Assembly: GCA_963814315.1 (NCBI GenBank)
Contig: CAWFCG010000003.1
Span: forward strand, 496,001-560,000
Origin: JAFMJV01 sp963814315
GTDB lineage: Bacteria; Chloroflexota; Limnocylindria; Limnocylindrales; CSP1-4
Reading direction: 5' to 3'
DNA: 64,000 bases
In this document: positions 49,961-58,265 of the stretch, in pieces
Numbering within the stretch: the first letter of the stretch is position 1
How the letters are laid out: each line of letters starts with the position of its first letter
The notes under the pieces: generated by a model
Seen by the model: the letters and a program-made list of their open reading frames with translations, nothing else
What the model was told of the DNA's origin: nothing
Databases searched by the model: none
Position numbers and translations under genes: made by a program

Positions 49961-50686
49961 CAAGCGCGGGACGGGAACGAGGCAGGCGCCGGGAACTGCC
50001 GGCTCAGTGAAAGACTGTCGGCGACTCCGAACCGCCAGGGCCGACTCGCCCAGGCCGGTCCGGCGTGATCGATACCGATGCGGGGACCCACCAGGATCTG
50101 GTCATCCGGGAGCCCGTCGCCGCCATCGCTGGCCAGCCACAGGCTGGTATCGCTCAGCAGGTCAAGTCCATCGTGGCTGCGGTCCACGTCAAGTGCCTGG
50201 CAGGTTCGTCCCGGACCGGCGGCCAGCCGCGCCACCGGGTCGCTGGCGCGGCCACGAGCGGCCCGCATGGAGGCGATGCCATCGATCGGCTCGACGGCCC
50301 GGATCGAACACTGCGGCAGCTTCGCCATCAGCCGCGCAGACGATGTTGAGACAGTGGTGCATGCCATAGACGAGGTACACATAGGCGTGCCCCGGTGGCC
50401 CGAACATCACGGCCGTCCGGCCCGTACGTCCGGCGCGTGCGTGGCTGGCGCGGTCGTCGGGACCGGCGTAAGCCTCCGTCTCGACGATACGTGCTGTCCG
50501 CCGCTCGCCGCCGTGGTCGCGCACGAGCAATGTGCCCAGCAGGCTGCGAGCGACCACCTCCGCACGGTCGGCCACGAGCTTGCGCTCGACGCGTCCGAGC
50601 GATCGTGGCTGCTGGTCAGGAAGTCCGGCACGGAGGTCTGGGTCTTGAGTCAGGCTGGTGCTGGCGCGGAGCGGAGCCAGGATCAA
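49960..50686 (-). CDS. 3-methyladenine DNA glycosylase (AAG/MPG family), with a +1 frameshift
   Basis: The first frame gives VERKLVADRAEVVARSLLGTLLVRDHG, TARIVETEAYAGPDDRASHARAGRT and VYLVYGMHHCLNIVCAADGEAAAV. The second resumes as IRAVEPIDGIASMRAARGRASDP...LAAGPGRTCQALDVDRSHDG and ends WRFGVADSLSLSRQ. One extra base at about 50306, again beside GATC, accounts for the break; removing it gives about 241 aa. The catalytic ETEAY glutamate and the product-pocket tyrosines are present. It removes alkylated purines. A TTG at 50686 overlapping the cvpA stop (TTGA) is the likely start; no ATG precedes the domain. Confidence 0.85.
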
Positions 50687-51246
50687 GCGAAGACCGCTCG
50701 CACGTCCGGCGGCAGGATCGGTCCAAGCACGAAGCCGATGAATGGCACCAGGTACCGATCGATGCTGCCACCGATGCTGGAGCTGAGCAGCGATTGGTAC
50801 ATGTCGGCAGTCCACTGGGGCCCACCCAGCGTGCCCACCGTGATGGAGCCGCTGCCGTAGAAGGTCGAGAGCACGATCATCAGGCCGGCGATGCCGAGCA
50901 CGGCGACGAAGACGGCGAAGAGTGCACCCACCAGATCGTCGAGCACCTGGTAGCGCGACACACTCTGGCTGCCACGAGTACCCATGTAGATGACCACGGG
51001 GGCGGCGAGCAGCAGGCCCATGTAGATGAGGCCGTAGGCCGCCATGTTGCTGAATGCCGGTGGGTACTCGGTCCACTGTTGAGACAGGTATGAGCCCAGT
51101 CCGACCTTGAGGTACGCGCCGCCGACGAATGCCAGCAGCCAGGCGGCCAGCAACAGCACACTACGGGCCGCACCCCAGAAGAAGCCCACCACGAGCGTGG
51201 ACACGATGATGACCAACAGATAGATGTCAGTCGTCCCGATGATCAT
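50683..51246 (-). CDS. CvpA family membrane protein
   Basis: 187 aa from ATG 51246, preferred over GTG 51255 because GAGG lies 8 nt before it. Four to five hydrophobic helices (DIYLLVIIVSTLVVGFFWG; SVLLLAAWLLAFVGGAYL; AAYGLIYMGLLLAAPVVIY; LFAVFVAVLGIAGLMIVLS) match the CvpA (colicin V production) fold. Proteins of this family affect envelope stress and secretion, but the mechanism is unknown. A cvpA-mutS2 association is common in Gram-positive bacteria; here aag is inserted between them. Confidence 0.85.
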   Translation of the reverse strand: MIIGTTDIYLLVIIVSTLVVGFFWGAARSVLLLAAWLLAFVGGAYLKVGLGSYLSQQWTEYPPAFSNMAAYGLIYMGLLLAAPVVIYMGTRGSQSVSRYQVLDDLVGALFAVFVAVLGIAGLMIVLSTFYGSGSITVGTLGGPQWTADMYQSLLSSSIGGSIDRYLVPFIGFVLGPILPPDVRAVFA

Positions 51247-51273
51247 GACAGGCACCTCATGGGCGCAACGCTA

Positions 51274-53751
51274 TCAGGCGCGGAGGCGCGCGCCAAGTCG
51301 CTCGGACAGTACCGCAACCACCCGTTCGACCATGAGCTCGACCATTCCGTCGTCCAGCTCGTGGTCCAGCGTCTCATAACGGAGTCGAAAGGCCACGCTC
51401 TTCTCATCGTCGCCGAGTGGGCTCCCACGGTACTCGTCGAAGAGGGTCACTGCTCGCAGGTGTGAGCCGCCGTGGGCATGGATAAGCGCCTCCAACTCCC
51501 CCACCGGCTGATCCGCCGCAACGACGACGGCGATGTCGCGCTCGACGCCGGGCAGGTGCTCGAGCCTGCCGACCCGTACTCGTCCGGGGATAAGGCGCCG
51601 ATAGGCAGCAAGGTCGATCTCGGCAAACACGACGTGCTCGGCGCGCACCTGATAGTGCCCGAGCAGCGTCGGATGCAGCTCTCCCACGCGACCCAGCGAC
51701 GTTCGCTCACCTTCGGGGCCGACGGCCACCACAGCGGCGATGCGGCCTGGGTGCTCGACCCCCGCACGCGCGCTGACCGGCTCGTACTCCAGGCGACATC
51801 GGAGCTGGCGAGCAGCGAGCTGTTCCAGGAGGCCCTTGGCGGTGGCCACATCGGCGGGTGTCGCCGCGCGGTCGTACGTCAAGGGGTTCTCTCGACCGGT
51901 CAGCAGGAGTCCCAGCACCAGCTGCTCGGCCGGCTCACCGTCGCGCCACGCGTGGAGTGCTCCGATCTCGAAGGCTCGCAGGTCCGGGCTGCGCTGGCGC
52001 TCGTTCTCCAGCAGGACCCGAAGATGTTCGGGGAGCATCGAGCGGCGCAGCTCGGAGTGGTCGACCGTGACCGGGTTGGTGGTCCGGACGGTCTGTTCAT
52101 CGTCGGGTCCGAGGCCCAGGCGTGCATGGTCTTCGGGACCGATGAGTCCGTGCGTGACGATCTCGTTGAGGCCGGCCCCCGCCAGCTGCAGGCGCAACTC
52201 ATCCAATGCCAGCCCCGGGTCAGCACGATACGACGGCATGGCGGTGTCCGGCAGCCGTCCCGGGAGCGTCTCGTAGCCGCGAACACGGGCGATCTCTTCG
52301 ATGATGTCTGCCTCGATCGAAAGATCGCGGCGGTGTCCGGGGACGATGGCGACCACCGCGTCGACGAGCTCGTTGACCGCGACACGGAGCGGGTCGTCAC
52401 CAGCGATGACCGTGATCATCTCGCCAGCCCGCGCACGCTCCGTGCGGATCTCCACGCGCTCCAGGAGCCCGCGCTGCTCGTCGACGCCCAGCGTCTGGCC
52501 CAGCAGCTGGCTGGTACGCGCGGGCCGGAAGGCGATACGCACGGCTTCGGGCGCGTCCGGCGCGGTGTCGACGACACCGACCGCCACACGGCCACCGGCC
52601 CAGGCACGGATGAGCGCCGTGGTACGGTCGGCACCAAGGCGGGCCATACGGTGTTCCTGACCCTTCTCGAAGCGCAGGCTGGCCTCGCTGCGGAGCGCAT
52701 AGTGGAACGCGGTGCGGCGCACGCTCACGGGATCGAAGATGGCCGACTCGATGATCACGCTGGTCGTGTCATCGCCGACCTCGCTGGCGGCACCGCCCAT
52801 CACGCCGGCGATGGCCAGCGGGCCGGCGGGATCGCTGATCAATAGCGTGTCAGTGGTGAGCTCACGCGCCACGTGGTCGAGCGTCTCCAGCCGTTCGCCA
52901 TCTCGGGCGCGGCGCACGATGATGCGGCCCTCGTGGACCGCAGCCGCATCGAAGGTGTGGATGGGCTTGCCCAGCTCCAGGAGCACATAGTTGGAGGCGT
53001 CCACCACGTTGGAGATGGGGCGTACGCCGGCCGCTATGAGGCGCCTCTGCACGTCCCATGGCGAGGGGCCCAAGGTGATGGCGTCGACATAGCGACCCAC
53101 GAAGACCGGGCACAGCTCGGGATCTTCGACATCGACACGCACGTGGTCGCTCGTGGCATCACCGGTCTCGACCACCGACAGGTCTGGCCAACGCAGCGTG
53201 GCACCGGTCGCGGCAGCGACCTCGCGGGCCAGGCCCAGGATGCTGAGTGCATCGCCGCGGTTGGGTTTGACGTCGATGTCAAGCACGATGTCGCCGGCCA
53301 TGCTGGACATCTCCACGCCCAGCTCCGAGTCCGCCGGCAGGATGAGGATGCCGTCGGCGTCAGCGGTCAGGCCCAGCTCATCGCCCGAGCACAGCATGCC
53401 CTGGCTCTGTGTGCCCGCGATGGTCGTGATCTCGATATGGCGGTCGCCCGGCAGCACCGAACCTGGCAGGGCGACCGGGATGCGCTGGCCAGCCTCGATG
53501 TTGGTGGCGCCGCAGACGATGGACAAGTCTGGCTCGCCAACGCCAGTGCGAACCCGGGTCAGCGACAGCTTGCGCGAGTTGGGGTGCGGCAGGACCTCCA
53601 GCAGCTCCCCTACCACGATGCGCTGCCAGTCCGCGCCGATGCGCTCGATGGCGCTGACCTCCATGCCCAGCAGCGTGAGGCGTTCGGCCAGCTGCTCCGG
53701 CGTCAGCTCGATGTCGACGAACTCGCGCAGCCAGGAAAGTGGGACACGCAT
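51274..53751 (-). CDS. pheT: Phenylalanyl-tRNA synthetase beta subunit
   Basis: 825 aa; its ATG follows the pheS stop with no gap (TAGATG). Domain order is standard: N-terminal helix (VPLSWLREFVDIELTPEQLAERLTLLGMEV), tRNA-binding OB fold (about 40-150), B3/B4 editing region, B5 DNA-binding-like domain, catalytic-like core (GYETLPGRLPDTAMP...) and the C-terminal FDX-ACB domain (RAVTLFDEYRGSPLGDDEKSVAFRLRYE). It forms the alpha2-beta2 enzyme with PheS. Confidence 0.97.
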   Translation of the reverse strand: MRVPLSWLREFVDIELTPEQLAERLTLLGMEVSAIERIGADWQRIVVGELLEVLPHPNSRKLSLTRVRTGVGEPDLSIVCGATNIEAGQRIPVALPGSVLPGDRHIEITTIAGTQSQGMLCSGDELGLTADADGILILPADSELGVEMSSMAGDIVLDIDVKPNRGDALSILGLAREVAAATGATLRWPDLSVVETGDATSDHVRVDVEDPELCPVFVGRYVDAITLGPSPWDVQRRLIAAGVRPISNVVDASNYVLLELGKPIHTFDAAAVHEGRIIVRRARDGERLETLDHVARELTTDTLLISDPAGPLAIAGVMGGAASEVGDDTTSVIIESAIFDPVSVRRTAFHYALRSEASLRFEKGQEHRMARLGADRTTALIRAWAGGRVAVGVVDTAPDAPEAVRIAFRPARTSQLLGQTLGVDEQRGLLERVEIRTERARAGEMITVIAGDDPLRVAVNELVDAVVAIVPGHRRDLSIEADIIEEIARVRGYETLPGRLPDTAMPSYRADPGLALDELRLQLAGAGLNEIVTHGLIGPEDHARLGLGPDDEQTVRTTNPVTVDHSELRRSMLPEHLRVLLENERQRSPDLRAFEIGALHAWRDGEPAEQLVLGLLLTGRENPLTYDRAATPADVATAKGLLEQLAARQLRCRLEYEPVSARAGVEHPGRIAAVVAVGPEGERTSLGRVGELHPTLLGHYQVRAEHVVFAEIDLAAYRRLIPGRVRVGRLEHLPGVERDIAVVVAADQPVGELEALIHAHGGSHLRAVTLFDEYRGSPLGDDEKSVAFRLRYETLDHELDDGMVELMVERVVAVLSERLGARLRA

Positions 53752-54810
53752 CTAGAGTCGCTCCAGGAAACGCATATCGTTGGCCAGGAAGGCGCGGATG
53801 TCCGTGATGGCATAGCGCAACATGGCGATACGGTCGGTGCCCATGCCGAAGGCGAAGCCCTGGTAGTGCTCGGGGTCGATGCCACCGTTGCGCAGCACCA
53901 CCGGATGCACCATGCCGGCGCCAAGGATGGTCATCCAGCCAGTGCGTTTGCAGGCCGGGCAGCCCTCACCCTCGCATACCACGCAGCCGATGTCGAAGGC
54001 CACAGATGGCTCGGTGAAGGGGTAGTAGCCGGGACGGAAGCGGGTGGCGCGGTCGGCGCCGAACATGGCATGGGCGAAGGCGTCCAGCAGGCCGCGCAGG
54101 TGCGCCATGGTCGTGCCTTCATCCACCATCAGGCCCTCGATCTGGAAGAACTCGAAGCTGTGGCTGGCGTCCACCGCTTCGTAGCGATAGCAACGGCCGG
54201 GGGTCAGAACGCGGATGGGAGGCCGACGATCCCACATGGCCCTGATCTGCCCAGGTGAGGTGTGGGTCCGCAGCAACAATCGATCATCGCGTTCGGCACC
54301 CGCGGGCTCCTCGACATAGATGGTGTCCCAGAGGTCACGTGCAGGATGATCGGCCGGGATGTTAAGGGCGCCGAAGTTGAGCTCGTCACTCTCCACTTCA
54401 GGGCTGTCCACCACGACGAAGCCGAACTGGCCGAAGATGCGTGCGATCTCACGCTCGGTCTCCACGAGTGGGTGGAGCGAGCCACGCGCGCGCTGACGGC
54501 CAGGCAGGGTGACGTCCTGGGCCCCGGCACGCAGGCGTGCATCCAGAGCTTCCGCCTCAAGGCTGACACGGCGATCGGCAAGTGCCGTCTCGATGGACCC
54601 GCGCACCGGGTTGGCCAGGGCCCCGACCTTGGGCCGATCCTCAGCCGAGAGTGCGCCGATGCCGCCGAGCAATCCGCGCAGCTCACCCTTGCGGCCAAGC
54701 ATGCCCGACTCGATGGCGTCGAGCGCCTCAGGTGAACCAGCACCGGCGATGGCGCTGACGGCTCGCGCTCGCAGCTCGTCGAGTTGTACGCTGAACGAAG
54801 CGACGTCCAC
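53752..54810 (-). CDS. pheS: Phenylalanyl-tRNA synthetase alpha subunit
   Basis: 352 aa. The N-terminal coiled-coil arm (to about 90) leads to the class II core with RGSLHPLVETEREI, RTHTSPGQIRAM (motif 2 region), FEFFQIEGLMVD and motif 3 GMGTDRIAMLRYAI. Four cysteines in CVVCEGEGCPACKRTGW look like a small zinc-binding insert, found in a subset of bacterial PheS. The gene is 21 nt after rplT, matching the E. coli order but without pheM. Confidence 0.97.
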   Translation of the reverse strand: MDVASFSVQLDELRARAVSAIAGAGSPEALDAIESGMLGRKGELRGLLGGIGALSAEDRPKVGALANPVRGSIETALADRRVSLEAEALDARLRAGAQDVTLPGRQRARGSLHPLVETEREIARIFGQFGFVVVDSPEVESDELNFGALNIPADHPARDLWDTIYVEEPAGAERDDRLLLRTHTSPGQIRAMWDRRPPIRVLTPGRCYRYEAVDASHSFEFFQIEGLMVDEGTTMAHLRGLLDAFAHAMFGADRATRFRPGYYPFTEPSVAFDIGCVVCEGEGCPACKRTGWMTILGAGMVHPVVLRNGGIDPEHYQGFAFGMGTDRIAMLRYAITDIRAFLANDMRFLERL

Positions 54811-54831
54811 GACAGGCTTACGCGCTCGTCG

Positions 54832-55182
54832 CTATGCGGACTTGGCGACCTCTGCGATGCGAGCGAACGTCGCTGCATCGCGGACACCGATATCGGCCAG
54901 GGTCTTGCGATCGAGCTCCACGCCCGCCGTCTTGAGCCCGCTGATGAGCCTCCCGTAGGTGGTGCCGTTCAGGCGTGCCGCCGCGTTGATGCGAGCGATC
55001 CAGAGCGCGCGCATCTGGCGCTTGCGTTCCTTGCGCCCACGGAAGGCATAGGCCATCGCGTGCAGCTGGGCCTCGCGGGCCGAACGGATCAACCGGCGAT
55101 GGGTACCGCGCTTACCCTCGGCGGCCTTCAGGAGGCGCTTGTGGCGCTTGTGAGCGGCGACGCCGCGCTTGACTCGTGCCAT
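54832..55182 (-). CDS. rplT: 50S ribosomal protein L20
   Basis: 116 aa, full length. ARVKRGVAAHKRHKRLLKAAEG is the basic, extended N-terminus that threads through 23S rRNA, and RKRQMRALWIARINAAARLNG with GLKTAGVELDRKTLADI is the globular part. L20 is an early 50S assembly protein and, in other bacteria, represses its own operon at the rpmI-rplT leader. It lies 15 nt after rpmI. Confidence 0.98.
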   Translation of the reverse strand: MARVKRGVAAHKRHKRLLKAAEGKRGTHRRLIRSAREAQLHAMAYAFRGRKERKRQMRALWIARINAAARLNGTTYGRLISGLKTAGVELDRKTLADIGVRDAATFARIAEVAKSA

Positions 55183-55197
55183 TGACTGGTATGACTC

Positions 55198-55395
55198 CTA
55201 CAGGTACGGCAGCATCCGCTTGACGGCATTCTCGTTGGCGCCGTCAAGCATCGTCTTGCCAGCGTAGCGACGCTTGCGCCGCGACGACTTGATCTCAAGG
55301 TGGTGACCGCGCCAGGACTTGACTCGGTAGATCTTGCCACTGCCAGTGGCGCCGAAGCGCTTCTGGGCGCCCTTGTGGCTCTTCATCTTTGGCAC
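55198..55395 (-). CDS. rpmI: 50S ribosomal protein L35
   Basis: 65 aa: PKMKSHKGAQKRFGATGSGKI at the start and KRMLPYL at the end are diagnostic. It is a small basic 50S protein that is always next to rplT. It lies 6 nt after the infC stop. Confidence 0.98.
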   Translation of the reverse strand: MPKMKSHKGAQKRFGATGSGKIYRVKSWRGHHLEIKSSRRKRRYAGKTMLDGANENAVKRMLPYL

Positions 55396-55401
55396 TTGGC
55401 G

Positions 55402-56043
55402 TCAGCCTCCTGTGCTGGTCGCCGGCGAGGCCGTGGCTTCGTCCCCGGCGGCCGACGGTGCCGGCGCGTCCGGCTCCGTTTGCTGGCTCTTCTGTTGCGC
55501 TTCACTGTCACTCTTGACCGGTTGACTGGCCGGCTTGTGTGTCGCGGTCAGGACCATCGACATGGAACGGCCTTCCAGGATCGGTGGCCGATCGACGGCT
55601 CCGTAATCGGCCACCTGCTCGGCGAACCGAGTCAGCAGGTCCCGCCCGATGTAGGCGTGACTGACCTCACGGCCGCGGAACTGGACGGCGACCTTGACAC
55701 GGTCCCCTTCCTCCAGGAAGCGGATGGCCCGTTTGACCTTGGTGTCGAAGTCACCCTTGCCGATCTTGACCCTGAGGCGAACCTCCTTGAACTCGACCGA
55801 ACGTTGGTGTTTGCGAGCTTCCTTTTCCTTGCGGGCCTGTTCGTACTTGAACTGGCCGTAGTCAAGGATCTTGGTGACGGGCGGGTTGGACATGGGTGCG
55901 ACCTCGACAAGGTCGAAACCACGTTCCTGTGCCAGTTGCAGGGCCTGTGACGTGGGCATGACGCCCAACTGTTCCCCTTCGTCGTCGATGACCCGTACCT
56001 GTGGGATACGGATCATCTCGTTGATTCGCAGGTCCTTGCTCAG
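55402..56043 (-). CDS. infC: Translation initiation factor IF-3, probable CTG start
   Basis: 213 aa if it starts at CTG 56043; the first ATG (56014-56016) would remove the conserved SKDLRINE that begins the IF-3 N-terminal domain. GAGGG lies 6 nt before the CTG, and no ATG, GTG or TTG is available in frame there. The N-domain (RIPQVRVIDDEGEQLGVM), linker (FKYEQARKEKEARKHQ) and C-domain (EFKEVRLRVKIGKGDFDTKVKRAIRFLEEGDRVKVAVQFRGRE) are all standard. A C-terminal ~35-residue Ser/Ala/Pro tail is extra. Rare start codons on infC are known to allow IF-3 to limit its own translation (AUU in E. coli). Confidence 0.93.
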   Translation of the reverse strand: MSKDLRINEMIRIPQVRVIDDEGEQLGVMPTSQALQLAQERGFDLVEVAPMSNPPVTKILDYGQFKYEQARKEKEARKHQRSVEFKEVRLRVKIGKGDFDTKVKRAIRFLEEGDRVKVAVQFRGREVSHAYIGRDLLTRFAEQVADYGAVDRPPILEGRSMSMVLTATHKPASQPVKSDSEAQQKSQQTEPDAPAPSAAGDEATASPATSTGG

Positions 56044-56128
56044 GCTATTCCCTCACAGTTGCAGTCTTCAGATGATTCTCCCCACGAGTGCGCGACACAA
56101 GGCCACGACCTACGCGGGTCGCCGGCGG

Positions 56129-56134
56129 ACTATA
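56129..56134 (-). promoter_or_regulatory. Candidate -10 element for infC operon
   Basis: TATAGT on the leftward strand lies about 85 nt before the infC start, in the 147-nt thrS-infC gap. A poor -35 (CTCGTC) is 17 nt upstream of it. This would give infC its own promoter as well as readthrough from thrS. Confidence 0.35.
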
Positions 56135-56151
56135 GCACAAGGTCGCACCCG

Positions 56152-56169
56152 GACGAGGCGCTCCTCGTC
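56152..56169. terminator. Perfect 7-bp hairpin between thrS and infC
   Basis: GACGAGG (56152-56158) and CCTCGTC (56163-56169) form a perfect stem with a 4-nt loop just after thrS. No U-run follows it leftward, so it may be a pause or processing site rather than a full terminator. Confidence 0.4.
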
Positions 56170-56190
56170 TTGGACGACACGTGCGCCGCG

Positions 56191-58056
56191 TCAGTCGGGG
56201 CGACGTGCGGCGGCCTTCTCCGCGAGCAGCTGAGCCAGCTGCTCCCAGCCGATGGCGTCGAGCTGCTCACCCATGCGCGTGCGTGGTGAAGCGGTGCGAC
56301 TTTCCACCTCACGGTCGCCCAGCACCAGCATGTAAGGCACTTTCAGTTCCTGCGCCATTCGGATCTTGTTCTGCATCCGGTTGGAGCTGTCGTCGACCTC
56401 GACGAACAGGCGCTTGTCCCGGAGCACCGCCGCCAGCTCGTGGGAAGCCTCGATATGGCGATCGGCGATGGGGATGACGACCGCCTGAACGGGCGCGCAC
56501 CAGAACGGGAACGCGCCCGCGAAGTGCTCGGTGATGATGCCGATGAAGCGCTCGAAGGAGCCATAGATAGCGCGATGGATGGCGATCGGCCGCTGCGGCT
56601 GGCCATCCTGGTCGATATAGGTCAGGTCGAACCGCTCGGGCAGCATCATCATGTCAGCCTGGATGGTGGCCATCTGCCATTCACGGCCCAGGGCATCGTC
56701 GACATAGATGTCGATCTTGGGCGCATAGAACGTACCGTCCTTGGGCTTGACGGCGTATTCCACACCGGCTCGGTCGAGGGCATCCTGCATCAGTCGCTCG
56801 GCATGCTCCCACTGCGCCAGGTCGCCGAGCGCCTTGTCCGGCCGCGTGGCGAAGGAGAAGCGCGGCACCAGGCCAAACCATGAGAAGGCCTCGTTGACCT
56901 CGCCCAGCAGGGCCTCGACCTCATCGGCGAGCTGGTCGGGCCGGACATAGCAGTGCGCATCGTCCTGGACGAACTGACGAACCCGGGTGAGACCTGACAA
57001 CGTGCCCGAGCGTTCGTTGCGGTGGAGTCTTCCGTACTCGGACAGCCGGATGGGGAACTCGCGGTAGGAACGCACCTTGCTCTTGTAGATGATGGTCGAC
57101 TCGGGACAGTTCATCGGCTTGAGCGAGAACGTCACGTCCTCTGAGTCCATCTTGAACATGTTGTCAGCGTAGTGCTGCCAGTGGCCGGACTGTTCCCACA
57201 GCTTCTGGCTGACCAGGATGGGTGTGCTCACCTCCTGGTAGCCGCGACGCTCCTGCAGCTCGCGCATGGCCGTCTCCAGGGTGCGCCAGAGGCGCTGGCC
57301 CTTGGGGTGCCAGAAGGCGGAGCCGGGGCTGACGTCGTGGAAGCTGAAGAGTTCCAGCGCCACTCCCAGGCGACGATGATCGCGCTTCCGAGCTTCCTCC
57401 AGCCGCCATAGGTAGAGGTCCAGCTCCTCCCTGGTCGACCAGACCGTGCCGTAGATGCGCTGCAGCATGGGACGCTCGGAATCGCCGCGCCAATACGCGG
57501 CCGAGTTCTTGAGCAGCTTGAAGGGGCCTAGCTCCCCGGTCGAGGTCACGTGTGGTCCACGGCAGAGGTCAGTGAAAGGACCATGGCTGTAGGTGGTCAC
57601 GACCGGCACCGGCTCGCCGGCGGTCGCAGCGGCCGCACGCAGGTCGTCGAGGATCTCCACCTTGTAGGTCTGGCCGGCGGCCTCCAGCATGGCCCTACCC
57701 TCGTCGGGATCCCACTCGCGGCGCTCGAAGCGATGGTTGGCACGCACCGACTTCTTCATGCGCTTCTCGACGGCGCGCAGGTCCTCGGGGTTCAGCGGCC
57801 GCGGCAACTCGAAGTCGTAGTAGAAACCGTCCTTGATGGCGGGGCCGATGCCCAGCTTGGCTTCGGGAAACAGGTCCAGCACCGCCTCAGCCATGATGTG
57901 TGCGGCCGAGTGGCGCATGGGATCGAGCGGGTCGTGCGCATTGGCATCGAGCAGCTCGTCGGCCGAGCCCTTCTGGGGCGTCTGGAACTCGAGCTCATCC
58001 TCGTTGCCTGCGTCGCCGGCGAGGTCCGGGCCGGCGGCGCGCTCAGCTGCGCACAT
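56191..58056 (-). CDS. thrS: Threonyl-tRNA synthetase (no TGS domain)
   Basis: 621 aa from ATG 58056 with AGGAG 7 nt upstream. Present are the editing domain (RHSAAHIMAEAVLDLFPEAKLGIGP, with the HxxxH and DLCRGPHV motifs), the class II core (FKMDSEDVTFSLKPMNCPEST, with the zinc Cys, and RNERSGTLSGLTRVRQFVQDDAH) and the anticodon-binding domain (VQAVVIPIADRHIEASHELA). The N-terminal ~60-residue TGS domain of E. coli-type ThrRS is replaced by a short acidic stretch, so the enzyme starts almost directly with the editing domain. A bulged hairpin lies in its leader. Confidence 0.96.
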   Translation of the reverse strand: MCAAERAAGPDLAGDAGNEDELEFQTPQKGSADELLDANAHDPLDPMRHSAAHIMAEAVLDLFPEAKLGIGPAIKDGFYYDFELPRPLNPEDLRAVEKRMKKSVRANHRFERREWDPDEGRAMLEAAGQTYKVEILDDLRAAAATAGEPVPVVTTYSHGPFTDLCRGPHVTSTGELGPFKLLKNSAAYWRGDSERPMLQRIYGTVWSTREELDLYLWRLEEARKRDHRRLGVALELFSFHDVSPGSAFWHPKGQRLWRTLETAMRELQERRGYQEVSTPILVSQKLWEQSGHWQHYADNMFKMDSEDVTFSLKPMNCPESTIIYKSKVRSYREFPIRLSEYGRLHRNERSGTLSGLTRVRQFVQDDAHCYVRPDQLADEVEALLGEVNEAFSWFGLVPRFSFATRPDKALGDLAQWEHAERLMQDALDRAGVEYAVKPKDGTFYAPKIDIYVDDALGREWQMATIQADMMMLPERFDLTYIDQDGQPQRPIAIHRAIYGSFERFIGIITEHFAGAFPFWCAPVQAVVIPIADRHIEASHELAAVLRDKRLFVEVDDSSNRMQNKIRMAQELKVPYMLVLGDREVESRTASPRTRMGEQLDAIGWEQLAQLLAEKAAARRPD

Positions 58057-58079
58057 GTGTTCGCTCCTGATCGAAAGTC

Positions 58080-58115
58080 GACGCCTCTCGCGCCGTATGC
58101 GCTAGAGGAGGCGTC
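58080..58115 (-). promoter_or_regulatory. Hairpin in the thrS leader
   Basis: On the thrS mRNA strand GACGCCT pairs with AGGCGTC, CTC with GAG and GCGC with GCGC around a 5-nt loop, with small bulges: 14 paired bases in total. It ends 23 nt before the thrS ATG. thrS leaders in other bacteria carry tRNA-like operators or T-boxes. I see no T-box consensus here, so this could be a repressor-type hairpin or simply a bidirectional structure shared with the lacZ side. Confidence 0.4.
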
Positions 58116-58265
58116 TGTACCATGGCCACGGACGGCGTCACGCGACCGGCCTCGATCGTACCTCAGGCAGCGAGCCAGAGGCGCCGAAGCTGCCTTCACG
58201 CGAACGGGACGCGCTGTGGCACGCTAGCGCGAACCCTGATCCAAGCTCTTGCCCGGAGACCGCTG

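Noticed and set aside
57991..58265. T-box riboswitch before thrS
   Set aside because: The T-box 14-nt consensus and specifier arrangement are not found in the leader; only one bulged hairpin is seen.
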